Assembly (NCBI GenBank): GCA_031308135.1
Contig: JAHLJT010009419.1
Location: 30,904,869-30,968,868, forward strand
DNA length: 64,000 nucleotides
Direction of reading: 5' to 3'
Source: Acheta domesticus
Taxonomy: Eukaryota > Arthropoda > Insecta > Orthoptera > Gryllidae
The first letter of the stretch is position 1; the number at the start of each line of letters is the position of its first letter. The translations under genes were made by a program, and so were the position numbers. Below are positions 12,370 to 23,595 of the stretch, piece by piece. Below the pieces are notes generated by a model. It searched no databases. It was not told the origin of the DNA and was given only the letters and a program-made list of their open reading frames with translations.

Positions 12370-13106
12370 GCCTGCCGCCAGCACCGCCGCTGTATCCCAG
12401 TGACCCTATAAAAAGTTCCATTAGGACAAGATTCTAAATGGTCGAGATAAAATTTCACATGCTTGCCATTCAAACTCAAATAAATGATCTGAACTTTAAA
12501 TGCACTTATCTTGGGCAAGACGTAAAACGTTAATGAAGTCGTCTATTCGGTATAATTTTGACAAATAATACATGCAGATAACTACCCTGAGCATATACCT
12601 TATGCACTGTTCCATATAATAAACAAACTAGATCAGAAACAATACGTATATTTTCTCATTTACACTTTTTAAGATAGTTCGAGAGCTCCTGTTGACAGAG
12701 CAAAAAATAACTGAATGGAGAAATTTGCAGACAGCCTTATATTTGACTTGCTTGCTTCACTCTGAATCTTAAAATTTTATTCCGTTAAGAAGCAAATAAA
12801 AAACCTATTGTGTTCTATTAGTAACCACAGGCGTTGATGTAATATAATTTTAATACAAAATAATAATTTGCACTCCTTTGTCTCTAATTTGCAATTAAAG
12901 ACAAAAATTAATGGCTTCACCCAAATGCCACGTGACGCAAAGACGCTAACACATTTGTGGGACCCTTCAACCCAGAGTTTGCTGAACGCGAAATACTTAG
13001 CAAAAACGCACACACGCAAAGGGAAGATAAGGAATAACATGTAAGACTGTCGAAAGTCGAACTCGCATTCCTTCGAATCGATGAGCCAGTTAGCCTTGTT
13101 ACTTCA

Positions 13107-13256
13107 GTCAGTCAGAGCAGCTGGTCGCTAGAATTCTTCTCCAGACCGCGGCTGAATCCGACCTACATATTCTACGTTGAAAATGAGTCACCGACGGGAG
13201 TCGAAACTTAGAACCACCCAGTGAGTGTCGTTGCAGAGACGGCGGCTATGCTACAT
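13107..13256 (-). mobile_element. tRNA-derived SINE-like repeat, copy 2 (head region)
   Basis: Reading the - strand, TAGCATAGCCGC (253 down to 242 within 13,242-13,253) fits the Pol III A box at 11 of 12 positions. GTTTCGACTCC (13,207 down to 13,197) fits the B box GGTTCGANTCC at 10 of 11. The gap of about 34 bp is tRNA-like. Downstream on that strand, GTCTGGAGAAGAATTCTAG (about 13,146-13,128) matches the corresponding part of the 53.4-kb copy (CTAGAATTCTCCTCCAGAC on its + strand). The copy is 3'-truncated compared with the others. Confidence 0.6.
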
Positions 13257-13261
13257 TCAGT

Positions 13262-13500
13262 CGGTGTGAGCTACATTCGGCCGGTGTGCGTCGAGGTGAT
13301 TGGGGGTGGTGTGGGGGTGAGGTGGGAGGGGGTGCGTGTCCGGCAGCGAGAGAGCCGGCGAGGGGTTGTCGCGTGCGAAACGCTGCGGCCGTCGGACAGG
13401 TAATCGCGCTGCGAGGACTACACGACACCGCCACCCGCCCGTTGCGGCAACAGAGACTGCTGGAGTGAGGGGGTGGACGGGCAGTGGAGGGGAGAAGAGA
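13262..13500. other. G+C-rich island
   Basis: A short CpG-rich stretch with G-rich + strand at 13,295-13,340, adjacent to the SINE-like head. Open frames give no recognised domain. 13,501-14,270 is A+T-rich and empty. Confidence 0.4.
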
Positions 13501-14270
13501 AGTACACATGCGGTACAGAAAGTGAATGTCAAAGTCGGTTCGTAAACCTGCCATAAATGCTGTAACACCAGTATTCGTTCTCATACATTCGCATTAAACA
13601 ATTTTGTCGTTTACTTTTACACACCCCTTAAAAAATATAGAAAAAAATGCGTCAAATTTATGGCAAGATAAGTATTCATATAAGTTAAATTGCAATGAGT
13701 GCTAGTAAAATGCTGATTAGCAACAAAACGATGGCTACACGTCACCCTAAACGTTGCATTGGCATAGGCAACCCGACGTACATATAAGAAACGCGGAATG
13801 TCTATTCCATCGTTTCAAGAGATTATCTCAATTTTGAATTTGAACAAAAAGCAAAGCGACAAAATAACTGGTGTAAGTCACATTTTGATTATAAATATAA
13901 TATTCTAGGACATTTCTAAATAATTATATTAATATAACTGTTGTTATTAAAATTCTACAATTCGGACAAATGGCGACAAGAGGATTTGACTGTTTCCCCT
14001 ATAATATAATATGTAATCAAAATTCATGAACTCAGTTTTCTAAATATTTGTTTTATGAACTGTACTTCTTAATGTAACTAATATATCTTAACAGGAAATT
14101 GTGGAAGTCGTATAATTCTTAGAGTGCAAACGTTTCATGTGTAATGTTTGCGTACACGAACATACGAAATATAAGTTTGTACTACTCATCATAATTTACC
14201 CGTGTTGAGAACGTAAGCACTGCACCCTACCGTAAAAAAAGCTCCGACTGTGACTGTGCATAAATAGCGC

Positions 14271-14960
14271 GAAACGCCCTCAAAACGACCGTTTGAATGG
14301 AGCCGAAGGTCGCGGGCGACGCGTAGGCAGCTTCCCTTCAGCGGCGCCAGATAGCGATCGGGGCTTGGAAATCGCCGGCGGCCGCGCCGTGCGAAGCATA
14401 AAAGATCGACTCCGGCCCGCAGGATTCGTCGTCGGCGGCGGGAGGCAGCACTTGACCCCGATGCGCGCGGCGAGTTAAGCTCCAGAGCACTTGGACGGGG
14501 CGCGAGGGCCTCGACGCGGATCCCTGGACGCGGCGGGTGCGGGCTTCGGCCCCCGTCGAGAGCACTGCCGCGCCGCGCCGCGCCACGCCAAGCCACGCTG
14601 CGCCGCGCTCCCACAAATAAGCACCCTTGACGCCCTCCCTTGTTCCGCGGGGGGCGGGAGGCGCGGAGCGGAGGCGTTCGCCTATTGAATATCGGGGGCC
14701 TCGATATGCCTACGTATTGATTCGAGGGCGCCGTCGCCAACGCCGCAACCCATGCCTCCTCCGCGGGGGGGGGAGAAGGTTCGCCAGGCTGCGACCACGC
14801 CCCCCTCCGTGGCTGAAGGGGGAATGGGGGAGGGGAAGGGGAGAGGGAGTTCGTGGGCCGCGACCGCGGAAGGCCGGGAGGTAGGGTTCGGAGAACCCAG
14901 GAAGGCACGTACCTCTGACGTCGGTTCCAGATCCATTCGGATGAACCTCGTCGGATGCCT
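14271..14960. other. G+C-rich, CpG-rich island
   Basis: About 700 bp of dense CpG with G runs at 14,763-14,775 and 14,815-14,850. A 269-codon open frame crosses it on the - strand (14,189-14,998). Its product is Arg/Pro/Ser-rich with no recognised domain or codon periodicity, and several shorter frames overlap it on both strands, so chance openness in G+C-rich DNA is the simplest reading. 14,961-15,626 is A+T-rich and empty. Confidence 0.5.
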
Positions 14961-15863
14961 AAAGATCTTCTGAGAAAAGAGTCTACAGGAGAGAACACAG
15001 AAATCTTTTTAACATGGTTTCAAACTTCTTTATGAATGAATAATGATTAAATACATTGATACCGTCTTCTAATTTTGCGCAATATTAATTATATTCCATT
15101 CAAAATATTATTGCTGTAACGCAATTCATCGTTGTCAGTTGGTGGTAAGCATTGAAATATGGATCCACTTGAAAGGTATCAGCGTTCTTCTATTCGCAAA
15201 TTGACCAAGAATCAAAACCTTACGCATATCGGACTATCAGCATATCTGAGTATCAGAGTAAGGTATTACTGTCTGTAATTTGTAGTTGTTAATGAGATCT
15301 GGCCCTTTTAGGAATAATGATAAGTCTGATGTATGATGTCTAAGTGAGGGAGACCACCTACTAAACTGCCATCCCTTTTGGAGAAAAGGTTCATTTTTTA
15401 AATAATTCCACAGTCTCGATATTCTTTAAACGATATTCTCACTGAATTCGAGGAGGATTTTGGAAGGGTTGAAGGAGGATTTTAGAAAACTGTCATAATA
15501 TTCCTACACTGTTCTATTTTATGCCTTTAACTGTGACAAGCGAATGAATTCTTCTCCAATGGATGATGTAATAATTTCAAATGCAAATAATAACGGAGTT
15601 TACAGTGTAAGTCTATTTAATTTTTTACTTTCCCGTATACGTACGTATACACGGAGTGATATACGTAGTATATGGAAAGTTATGTAATGCTGAGCGAAAA
15701 AATGGCCAATTTTCGGCGGAAAAAAATTAATTGCCGGGCCGTGAAAACGAATAAGTGGATAAAAGCAGTTGCTAAATTAAGAAAAAAATCCCCTAACACG
15801 TGGTGTAGCCAGAAACCCTGTTTTCTAGGTCCTTGATACCGAAAACCCAATTGAAAGGAAAAC

Positions 15864-15924
15864 GTCCGTCTGTCCGTCCGTCCGTCCGTCCGTCCGTCCG
15901 TCCGTCCGTCCGTCCGTCTTTCCG
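15864..15924. repeat. (GTCC)n tetranucleotide array
   Basis: About a dozen near-perfect CGTC/GTCC units within the candidate TIR element, just before the conserved motif CTAGCGCCTAAACCATACG. The related copy at 22.8 kb has only a remnant, TTCGGTTATTC, at the matching position. Confidence 0.9.
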
Positions 15925-16080
15925 TGTGTGAACATTGCTAGCGCCTAAACCATACGTACGATTTCTTCCAAAATGAATATTCCCCGGTCGATCTGATTCT
16001 AGTCGAAGCTTTGAGATTTTGAAAAAGAATCTTCAAAATTTGCGGAAGTCCCCCGGGGATTTTCAAACTTTTTAAAAAAC

Positions 16081-17010
16081 GGCTCCAAATTTTTTCTTTA
16101 AATTTCTTGTATGAATAGAGTAAAATACACTTTTTAACATGGCATAGGTCTGATTTTCACGTACAGCTCTGAATTTTCGAAAATTGTGAAAGTTTGAATT
16201 TTTTTCGGCGTCTTTCTCCAACTACAAAATTGAAGATAGAGATTTTTTATTCAAATAAAATTTGTTCTGCATATTGAGTTCTTTAATAAAGGCCATGTAA
16301 ATGTTTTTCAAAATTTTAGTAGTTTTCGTGCAATATTGCGTGCAATATGTACAATTTTAAAAAAATTACCAAAACAAGATTTTCTCAAAAACGGCTCCAA
16401 ATTTTTTCTTTAAACTTTTGGTAGGGATAGTGGTAAATGTACTCTATCAATTTCATAAAAGGCATTTTGGTATATCGGTCGGTTTTTTCAAAAATTACAA
16501 AAATGTAAATGTTTTTACTTGTCTCTCACGTCGTTAATATTTATATTATCTGCGATTTTTTCACATTATTATATTTACGAGTATATATGCTTTAAATAAT
16601 GTCAAGTAAAGTTTCTCGAAAACACTACCGTTTTCTGTGAAATGTAGCTCAAATTTCGGCATTTTGAGAAATGCTCAAACGCCATTTTCTCGTATATGGC
16701 TGCAATTTTTTCTTGAAACTTTTGTAACGGATAGTGCTAATTACACTCTTTAGTATAGCGTAAAGTTTATTTTGAGTTATTTTTTTGTTTTTTCAAAAAT
16801 TACATAATTGTAATTTTTTTGAAAGATCTCTCACATCTTTAATATGCACATTACGAGCAATTTATAAACATTATTATATTTGTGAGTGTAAGTGCTTCAA
16901 ATAACTTCAAATAATATATTTTGAAAACTCAATCATTTTCTGTGAAAATGAGTTTCAGAATTTTTAGTAGCGCTAAAACGCCATTTTCTCTTAAACGGCA
17001 CATAATTTTA
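16081..17010. repeat. Degenerate ~300-bp tandem units inside the TIR element
   Basis: The motif AAACGGCTCCAAATTTTTTC recurs in decaying form, with GGC at 16,081, 16,393, 16,698 and 16,997, giving spacings of about 312, 305 and 299 bp. Each unit continues with TTTAAA-TTT...GGATAGTG-TAA-ACACT and then a TTTTTCAAAAATTAC stretch followed by TCTCTCAC-TC-TTAATAT. This is about three tandem copies with moderate divergence. Confidence 0.7.
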
Positions 17011-17221
17011 AAAGAAAATTGCTATTTACGGCTAGGTTTTTGTGTTCTTTAATATTCTAAAATTAATATTTTCGTTCTACCAATAGGAAACCGAAAAATT
17101 TAGAAAATGACAAAAAAATGTACTTTTGGCGGTGATAGATGGTATCTGGCAAGAAAGAGTATGTGGCAATACCGAATTGCTAGTGAAGACCCAAGAAAAT
17201 AGAAAACTAATACGGGAAAGT

Positions 17222-17560
17222 CTGTGCCATTCTGTAGCACCACTAGTTGTAACATAACAATAATTGATTGGAAAAAGACTACAATGTGAATGAATATCAC
17301 TCCTCAAAGTAATTAGTTCTTATTCTTTATAAATAACTATCATCATAAGGGTACTGCTGGTCTACAATATCTGCATTGATGTCTGTCTCTCTTCATTATG
17401 TTAATATGTAGTCATTACGTGGTTAATTTACAAAGCTTACTAGGCAACTCGTAAGATAAAGAGCTTCTAAAACTGTGATCATGTTGTGGATTGGGTAATG
17501 CCCACGCAACTGCCAGTGTCATTAATGCCAGTTAAACCTTCACCAACATTTTGCAACCGT
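17222..17560. other. Intergenic DNA, nothing recognised
   Basis: No supported feature between the TIR element and the minisatellite-bearing island. Confidence 0.5.
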
Positions 17561-17680
17561 CATTGCAACCACCTTCACCTCTGTCGACCCGCCTTCGAAC
17601 TCGCCCCAGCTCTCGCCCTCAGACTCGCCCTTGCTTTCTACCTCGCCTTCGCTCTCGCCCTCGTCCTCGCCCTCTCCCTC

Positions 17681-18224
17681 GCTCTCGGACTCGCTCGCTC
17701 TCGGACTCGCTCGCTCTCGGACTCGCTCGCTCTCGGACTCGCTCGCTCTCGGACTCGCTCGCTCTCGGACTCGCTCGCTCTCGGACTCGCTCGCTCTCGG
17801 ACTCGCTCGCTCTCGGACTCGCTCGCTCTCGGACTCGCTCGCTCTCGGACTCGCTCGCTCTCGGACTCGCTCGCTCTCGGACTCGCTCGCTCTCGGACTC
17901 GCTCGCTCTCGGACTCGCTCGCTCTCGGACTCGCTCGCTCTCGGACTCGCTCGCTCTCGGACTCGCTCGCTCTCGGACTCGCTCGCTCTCGGACTCGCTC
18001 GCTCTCGGACTCGCTCGCTCTCGGACTCGCTCGCTCTCGGACTCGCTCGCTCTCGGACTCGCTCGCTCTCGGACTCGCTCGCTCTCGGACTCGCTCGCTC
18101 TCGGACTCGCTCGCTCTCGGACTCGCTCGCTCTCGGACTCGCTCGCTCTCGGACTCGCTCGCTCTCGGACTCGCTCGCTCTCGGACTCGCTCGCTCTCGG
18201 ACTCGCTCGCTCTCGGACTCGCTC
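17681..18224. repeat. 16-bp minisatellite, 34 copies
   Basis: The unit GCTCTCGGACTCGCTC repeats without any variation I can see; 544 bp equals 34 units. Because 16 is not a multiple of 3 and the unit contains no stop triplet in any phase, three + strand frames and at least two - strand frames stay open across the array. They encode one 16-residue peptide period per 48 bp (Leu/Ser/Arg/Asp-rich forward, Glu/Ser/Arg-rich reverse). The array is preceded (17,585-17,680) by decayed CTCGCCCTCG words that look like older units. The uniformity implies recent expansion or efficient homogenisation. It is not a CRISPR array, because there are no spacers. Confidence 0.95.
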
Positions 18225-18900
18225 TTTCTTCGTACTGGCCTTCTTGTCTTCTTTTCCATCTTCACGTCTACCTCTGATTCGCCTCCAAACCCACCTTCGC
18301 TTACGCAACAACCTTTTCCTCCGTCACCAGGTAACCAACGTCTCTAGCTTCAAAACCGCCACTTCGTAACCAACTGCGTCATCCTCCACATACATTTTCA
18401 CTTGCTGCGACATTTCCGCCCGTACCAGCACTTCCGCCTCCTTCTCCACCTCCAAAACAACCTCCGCCTGCATAACCGCCTCAACTTCCACCTCCAATAC
18501 CTCCTTCGCCTTCCCCTTTGCAACAACCTCAGCTCACAGATACATCTTGCAACAGTCTCCGCTCCCGCTTCTCATTCATCCTTCACCTCTACCTTCACAC
18601 AACCTCCTCTGCCCCCGCCGCCGCCGCCGCCGTCTCTACCGCCGGCGCCTGCGCAGCCGCCGGCGCGGCGTCTCGAAAGCCGCCCGACGCGTCGGCGTAA
18701 GCGTCGCCGGCGCAGCAGCCGTTCAGGGGCCCTTTCGGCTCTGATGGAGATGGGTGGTTATGGCGCTTTTACGTCTTCGCAGACTGCGCCGGGCCCGCCA
18801 AAGGGAAGCCTCGCGTTTCCGGCCGCGCATTACTCTCGCGCGCTGCTCAACGACACGCCCTTCGGCTTACGGGGCCGCTCCCGGCGATGTTTACTAGTAG
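18225..18900. other. C-rich then CpG-rich island
   Basis: CCTCC/CCGCC-rich + strand DNA (18,250-18,640) leads into a CpG-dense segment (18,610-18,890) with CCGCCG triplets. The long + strand frames running out of the minisatellite end here and show no domain. From 18,901 to 19,420 composition is mixed, and from 19,421 to 20,690 it is A+T-rich, with nothing recognised. Confidence 0.5.
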
Positions 18901-20690
18901 CTTCAACGAGGCGCGCGGACTTGCGACAGAGACAATGGGGTATTGAGTATAATGAAGACACAATACCGCTTCATGTCCCCGGACGTCGTTTCGAAAGCAC
19001 CATTACCTGCGGAGGTGGTCCCGTATTTTTAGTTTGCGCACATCCCCTAAAGACAAGTGATCACGAAGTTTCTTGATGGTGACCGTATGGCTTTTAGTCT
19101 GCTCCTGAACTTTGTTTTCACTGAAGCTTCCACTTAGGCGCAGGGCGGATCCGGAACCTTTTGTGCGACAGCTGATAAAACTTAAGGAACCGTTCCGTCT
19201 AAAAGCGGGGATAAACGCAGTTGGGGTTAAGCAGCGAAGCGGACCGCCGACGACACGCACACATACGCTATAATAACCTCACGCAACCAATCTACGCAGC
19301 ACGCACGTCCAGTGTCGCAAATCCACCCGTTGCGTGATTCGCAGGGCACTGCCTCGTAATTCACCTTTAGAGATTTCATCTCAGGAAGTGGCGGCATTTG
19401 ATTGCAAGTAGCGACGCGTCCAGAACGACTGTAACGTGACCATTTTCTGATATGGCAAAAGATATCTCAACTTTGACAGTCTTACATCTTTTCAAACATG
19501 CAATCTGAACGTTACGGCTTTTGTACTGTTTTGTGTTGGGTGAGAAATGTCACTCGCACAATTCTCAGGGAATAAAAACTGCAGCTAAATCTGAAGTACA
19601 TTTGTCGGCATGAAGTACAGATTGCTCTCATGAATATATTTAAAACGTAAAGTGGTGAATACCCTCATAGACTCGATTAAACAAAATGCACATACTCATT
19701 CATTATAACTTAGTGACTTATGTTGCACCTACTAAAATGTAAATTCTACATTTATAATTACTTTATCAATGCCCTTATTTCCTTAATCGGGTTACTATAT
19801 AATTACAGTTCTAGGTTTTTATTTTGGTTTTTATTTATTACTAGTTCTTACTCCTTTACATATGATCAGAAGGTTGGTAGTTGAATACACTGTGTCGTCT
19901 CACATACTCGATTCATCGACTTCCGTAATAATATAGTTATCATCCATCAATTGTGCTAAAGAATTGCCTAGATTATCACAATTTGAACTGATCTTTACGC
20001 TCGAATACGTATTATTCAGACTGGAGTTTATTCTTGCAATTATTCGGTAAAAAGTTCTATTAATTCATTTTCACAAAGTCAGTGTCTCAAGTGACTATTT
20101 ACTTTTTAAGAAAATATGATAAAATTAAAAAAAACGGGAACAATCTAAATAATTAAAGATATTAAAATAGTGCAAATATAAATTCAAATAGAGTTTGTAC
20201 TTTATTAAATTATTCAAGGTTTTTACACTATTCACAAAAATCGAGTTCACACGCACGGAAATGTTAGCTAAACACAAATGTAGAAGAACAGATAGCAATG
20301 GTAAATAGATAAAAAAATACCATTAAATGACGACCCTTGGTCAATAGATAATGAAAAAATGAAATAAAAAATAAACTGCTTTCGAGCGTGTGGATATGCA
20401 AAGTGCGGGAGTGATAAAAAGTAATAAAAGTATTTCACACGGAAGAGAAGAGTATAGCAGAGATGCACAGGAGGGGAAGAACGAAAATAGGTGGTGGAGA
20501 AGTAGCTGGACCCACAGAGGAGGATGAGAAGTGGTGAACGAAGAGGAAAGGATGAAGAGAGAACAGCAATGGAAAGAGAATAGGAAGAGGAAACACGAGG
20601 TGAAGGAAGAGCTGAGACTGGTTGTGACGGATGAGCAGCGAGCCATGAAGTGAAGCCCGGACCGCCGCAGCAACGGCAGGATCAGCCGAA

Positions 20691-21130
20691 TCATTTTTAA
20701 CTCGCGCGACTCCGGAGTCTGTGCCGCCGCCGCCGCCGCCTCCCGCGCCCCGTCTGCCCAGCGAGACGCTAGAAGTTTTTCCGTAGTCACCGCCGTCGGA
20801 CATTGATTTATCTTCCGGGTTTTACGACTCGCAGGTCAGCGGGGGCCGCACGCCGCCGTCGGCACCGACGCCCCTCGCCGCCGCCGCCGCCAGCGCCACC
20901 TCCAAAAAGCGGTTGAGAAATGCAGCGGCGCGTCTCAGCCGCGTGGGCGGACAGAGGCGGTTGCGGCGGCGGCGGAGAAAAATGCGCGGAACGGCCGCCG
21001 CGGGCGCTCCCGTCGCTGCCGTGGCGGCCGCCCCGTCACGCCGCCTGCAAATGAGCTCTGCGCTGGAGCGCCCGCCGCGGGACCTGCGGGCATCTCACGC
21101 CACTTGCGGGTTCTGGCTGGTCGCGGCGGG
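20691..21130. other. G+C-rich, CpG-rich island
   Basis: Dense CpG with CCGCCG and GGCGGC triplet runs. Open frames are Ala/Arg-rich without domains. To its left, 20,435-20,690 has a purine-rich + strand. To its right, 21,131-21,900 is A+T-rich and empty. Confidence 0.5.
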
Positions 21131-21900
21131 CTATTCCGATTTGCTTATTTCACAACGGTGGTCAGAATTTGCATTCAAGCAACGTGTGAGTAAAAAGTAT
21201 TGTATGACCAAGCATATAAAATGAATATGAAAGTGTAAAAAAAACGTGAATACATTTATTTGAAAAATTAAAACCACGTATTCAAATCATGTTTCGTGTT
21301 GTACATGTATGAAATTAAATACATCCTAAAGATATCATTTATGTTCCAAAATCTGCTATTGCACTGTCATCAACGTATTGTCCTAGATATGCAATGATAC
21401 AACCTGCTTTCTATCTTCTTTTCAGCTTCATTTTAGTGGGAGTCAGTACACTGTACTTTCCTACCTTGCAGGTTTCTAGCACTCGGGAGTGAGGAGCTAA
21501 TCATAACAATATTGGAAACACGTACACTTAGAGAACGTGAACTTAGAGAGAAGAATTTGGACATTTTTGTATATCAAAGCTACACTCTTGAGACATGTGT
21601 GGCACGCTTTCTACTTCTCAGGTCTTTACGTGGGAATTTAATAAGTAAATTCTATCTTAAAAAGAGGATTAAATTGAATCTTCTTGCTAAAAATGAATGT
21701 GACACATCCATATATTTTTGTAGGTTTTCTGAAAGTCATTTCTTCCGCATACTAAAATAATTCCACATCTCTAATTTACAAGTGAAAAGTATTAAACATT
21801 CTGTTTCAAAATGAAGAGATGAGGGTTATTCAAACACATATCCTCTGATTCACTTCCGTTACCCTCTTTTTCGTATTATTAACATCTGTGATCGCCACGT

Positions 21901-22190
21901 TACCCTTGTATTCTACCTTCCGTTCCTGTTCAACGGCCCTTCGCGCCCATTCCCCCGTGGCCGTGCTTTGCGGTCGCGTGCGCCCCCTCCCTCCCGCCAC
22001 CCTCGCTCGGATCCATTGCACCGCCCCCGCAGTGCGCTCTCCCCCTCCTGCCCCTCGGGGGGGGGGAGGGGTCGGTGTACCCCCACGCGCGCGAGCGCCG
22101 CAGGCACCCCTCTCCGCACAACGCGAACCCGCGCCGGAAATCTGTGTACAACGCTCAATCCCTCATGTTGAGGTTGCGCTACGCTAAAAC
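21901..22190. other. Small G+C-rich island
   Basis: C-rich + strand (CCCCCTCC words) interrupted by a run of about ten G at 22,060-22,070, then CGCGCG. No gene seen. 22,191-22,814 is A+T-rich and empty. Confidence 0.45.
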
Positions 22191-22814
22191 AGGCTCTCAA
22201 TGCCTCCAGCAGATGTAAGGTACATGTTGGCCGGGGCGTCACATAATGTAGTGAGGTCAATATTGTACGATCTACCATGTTTCCACGATTTAGTAGTTAT
22301 AAGAAAACTGAAAACTATGCAAGTGCCTTTTTTCAAAATTAAGAAGAAACAATACAATTGTCTTCATTAGTTCATTTTCATAACCTCTGATATACAAGGA
22401 GGCGGATTTAAAAAAAAAAAATTGTAGTACATTTACAATGTAATATAATAAATGAGCAGACAAGTCATATCTTGTTAGCCCCCTTACATTTCTTCAATAG
22501 AACGTATATACATCGAAGCAGAAAAATCAGGAAATAAATCAGTTTTATAATCTGGATTTCTTCAAAACGTTTTTTGTATTATTAAAATAAAATACATTCT
22601 ATTACATTACAAAGTAAGATTATTTTCTTATTCGCAGTCATATGAGTATTGTTAATACTTTGAATTTTATCATGAAAACGTATGTATGTTTTACTATTTT
22701 GTATATGTAATATCGATAAATTTACGTAAAGCAGAAACAAAATTATGCCTAAATTTTGTCTGATGTACACGTTTTGGAGTCCCTTGCTGCAAACACGTGT
22801 TTTTTTAAAACGTT

Positions 22815-23595
22815 CGGTTATTCATCTACATATCTGTGAGTAATACTAACGCCTAAAGCGTACGCAGTATTGTTTCCTAAAAGGATTTTTCTGATCGATC
22901 TGATGAAACTTAAGACCTTGAGAATTTGAAACGCATCTTTTATTTGGCTGCGGCCCTGCAAATTTGAATCCGAAATTTCAATATTTGGGGGTACTTTATA
23001 TGAAGTTCTTGGAATATTTTCCAAATTTTCAAAAAAAAATGGCTTCGTAGTTTTTATTAGATTTGGTTGCTGGATAGTGTTAACGACGTTTAAGAGGTGA
23101 TCCAGGCCTTATATGCATTGATAACCCTGATTTTTCGAAAATTGCAAAAGTTCAAGTTTTTTCCTACAACTAAAATATTAAAGATAGAGATTTTTCCCTT
23201 AATGATATCTGTTCCTTAAAGATAAATTTTGAAATAAGGCGATGCCTAATTTTTCGAAAATTTGAGTACTTTCTTCGTAATTTTGGGTGAAAATAGCACC
23301 GAGAAACTACGTACTGTATTAACACCACTCGATCAGTGAAGTTTCTCAATATATCATGTTTTCGAGGGAATTAAAGCATTTTCGAGAGTAAGTACGCATT
23401 TCTGCGAGTAAATAAGCAATTATAAACGTTGCATTTACAAAAACGCCCAAATAAAATTTTCTTAAAACCACTCCTAATATTTCCCATCAATTTTAATACG
23501 AAAAGAGATTTTGTCCTTCATTGATTCTTAACGGTTTATTTCAATTAAGGTATTAGGGAGACCGAAAAATCAAACACAATGTGAAAAATATACGC
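22815..23595. repeat. Diverged copy of the interior of the 15.6-kb TIR element
   Basis: By eye it follows the same order as 15,900-17,115: TAACGCCTAAAGCGTACG near 22,847, TGATCGATCTGATG near 22,891, then GGCTTCGTAGTTTTTATTAG at 23,041 (the tandem-unit motif), CGAAAATTGCAAAAGTT-AAG near 23,138, AAAGATAGAGATTTTT near 23,181, and AGGGAGACCGAAAAATCAAA near 23,556 (compare AGGAAACCGAAAAATTTAGA near 17,086). It lacks about one and a half of the 300-bp units, and its termini were not found. Confidence 0.6.

Larger units (their letters stand above)
15627..17221. mobile_element. Candidate non-autonomous TIR DNA element, 1.6 kb
   Basis: ACTTTCCCGTAT at 15,627-15,638 and its exact inverse ATACGGGAAAGT at 17,210-17,221 bracket a non-coding block. 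Just inside the left end is a perfect 16-bp palindrome, GTATACGTACGTATAC (about 15,635-15,650). The interior holds a GTCC tetranucleotide array and then about 300-bp tandem units. No open frame encodes a transposase, so it would be mobilised in trans. A related internal sequence recurs at 22.8-23.6 kb. No convincing target-site duplication flanks it; the left flank is a T run and the right flank CTGTGCC. The end assignment is therefore an inference, although a 12-bp match in the expected orientation is unlikely by chance. Confidence 0.5.

Noticed and set aside
14189..14998. A 269-codon - strand open frame
   Set aside because: It coincides with a CpG island, is Arg/Pro/Ser-rich, overlaps several equally open frames and shows no domain, so chance openness in G+C-rich DNA explains it.
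17681..18224. CRISPR array
   Set aside because: Contiguous identical 16-bp units with no spacers, in an animal-like genome, and no cas genes.
17486..18369. Several long frames with perfect Ser/Arg/Leu periodic protein
   Set aside because: The 16-bp unit lacks stops in every phase; the flanks show no start context, domain or splice pattern, and both strands are equally open.
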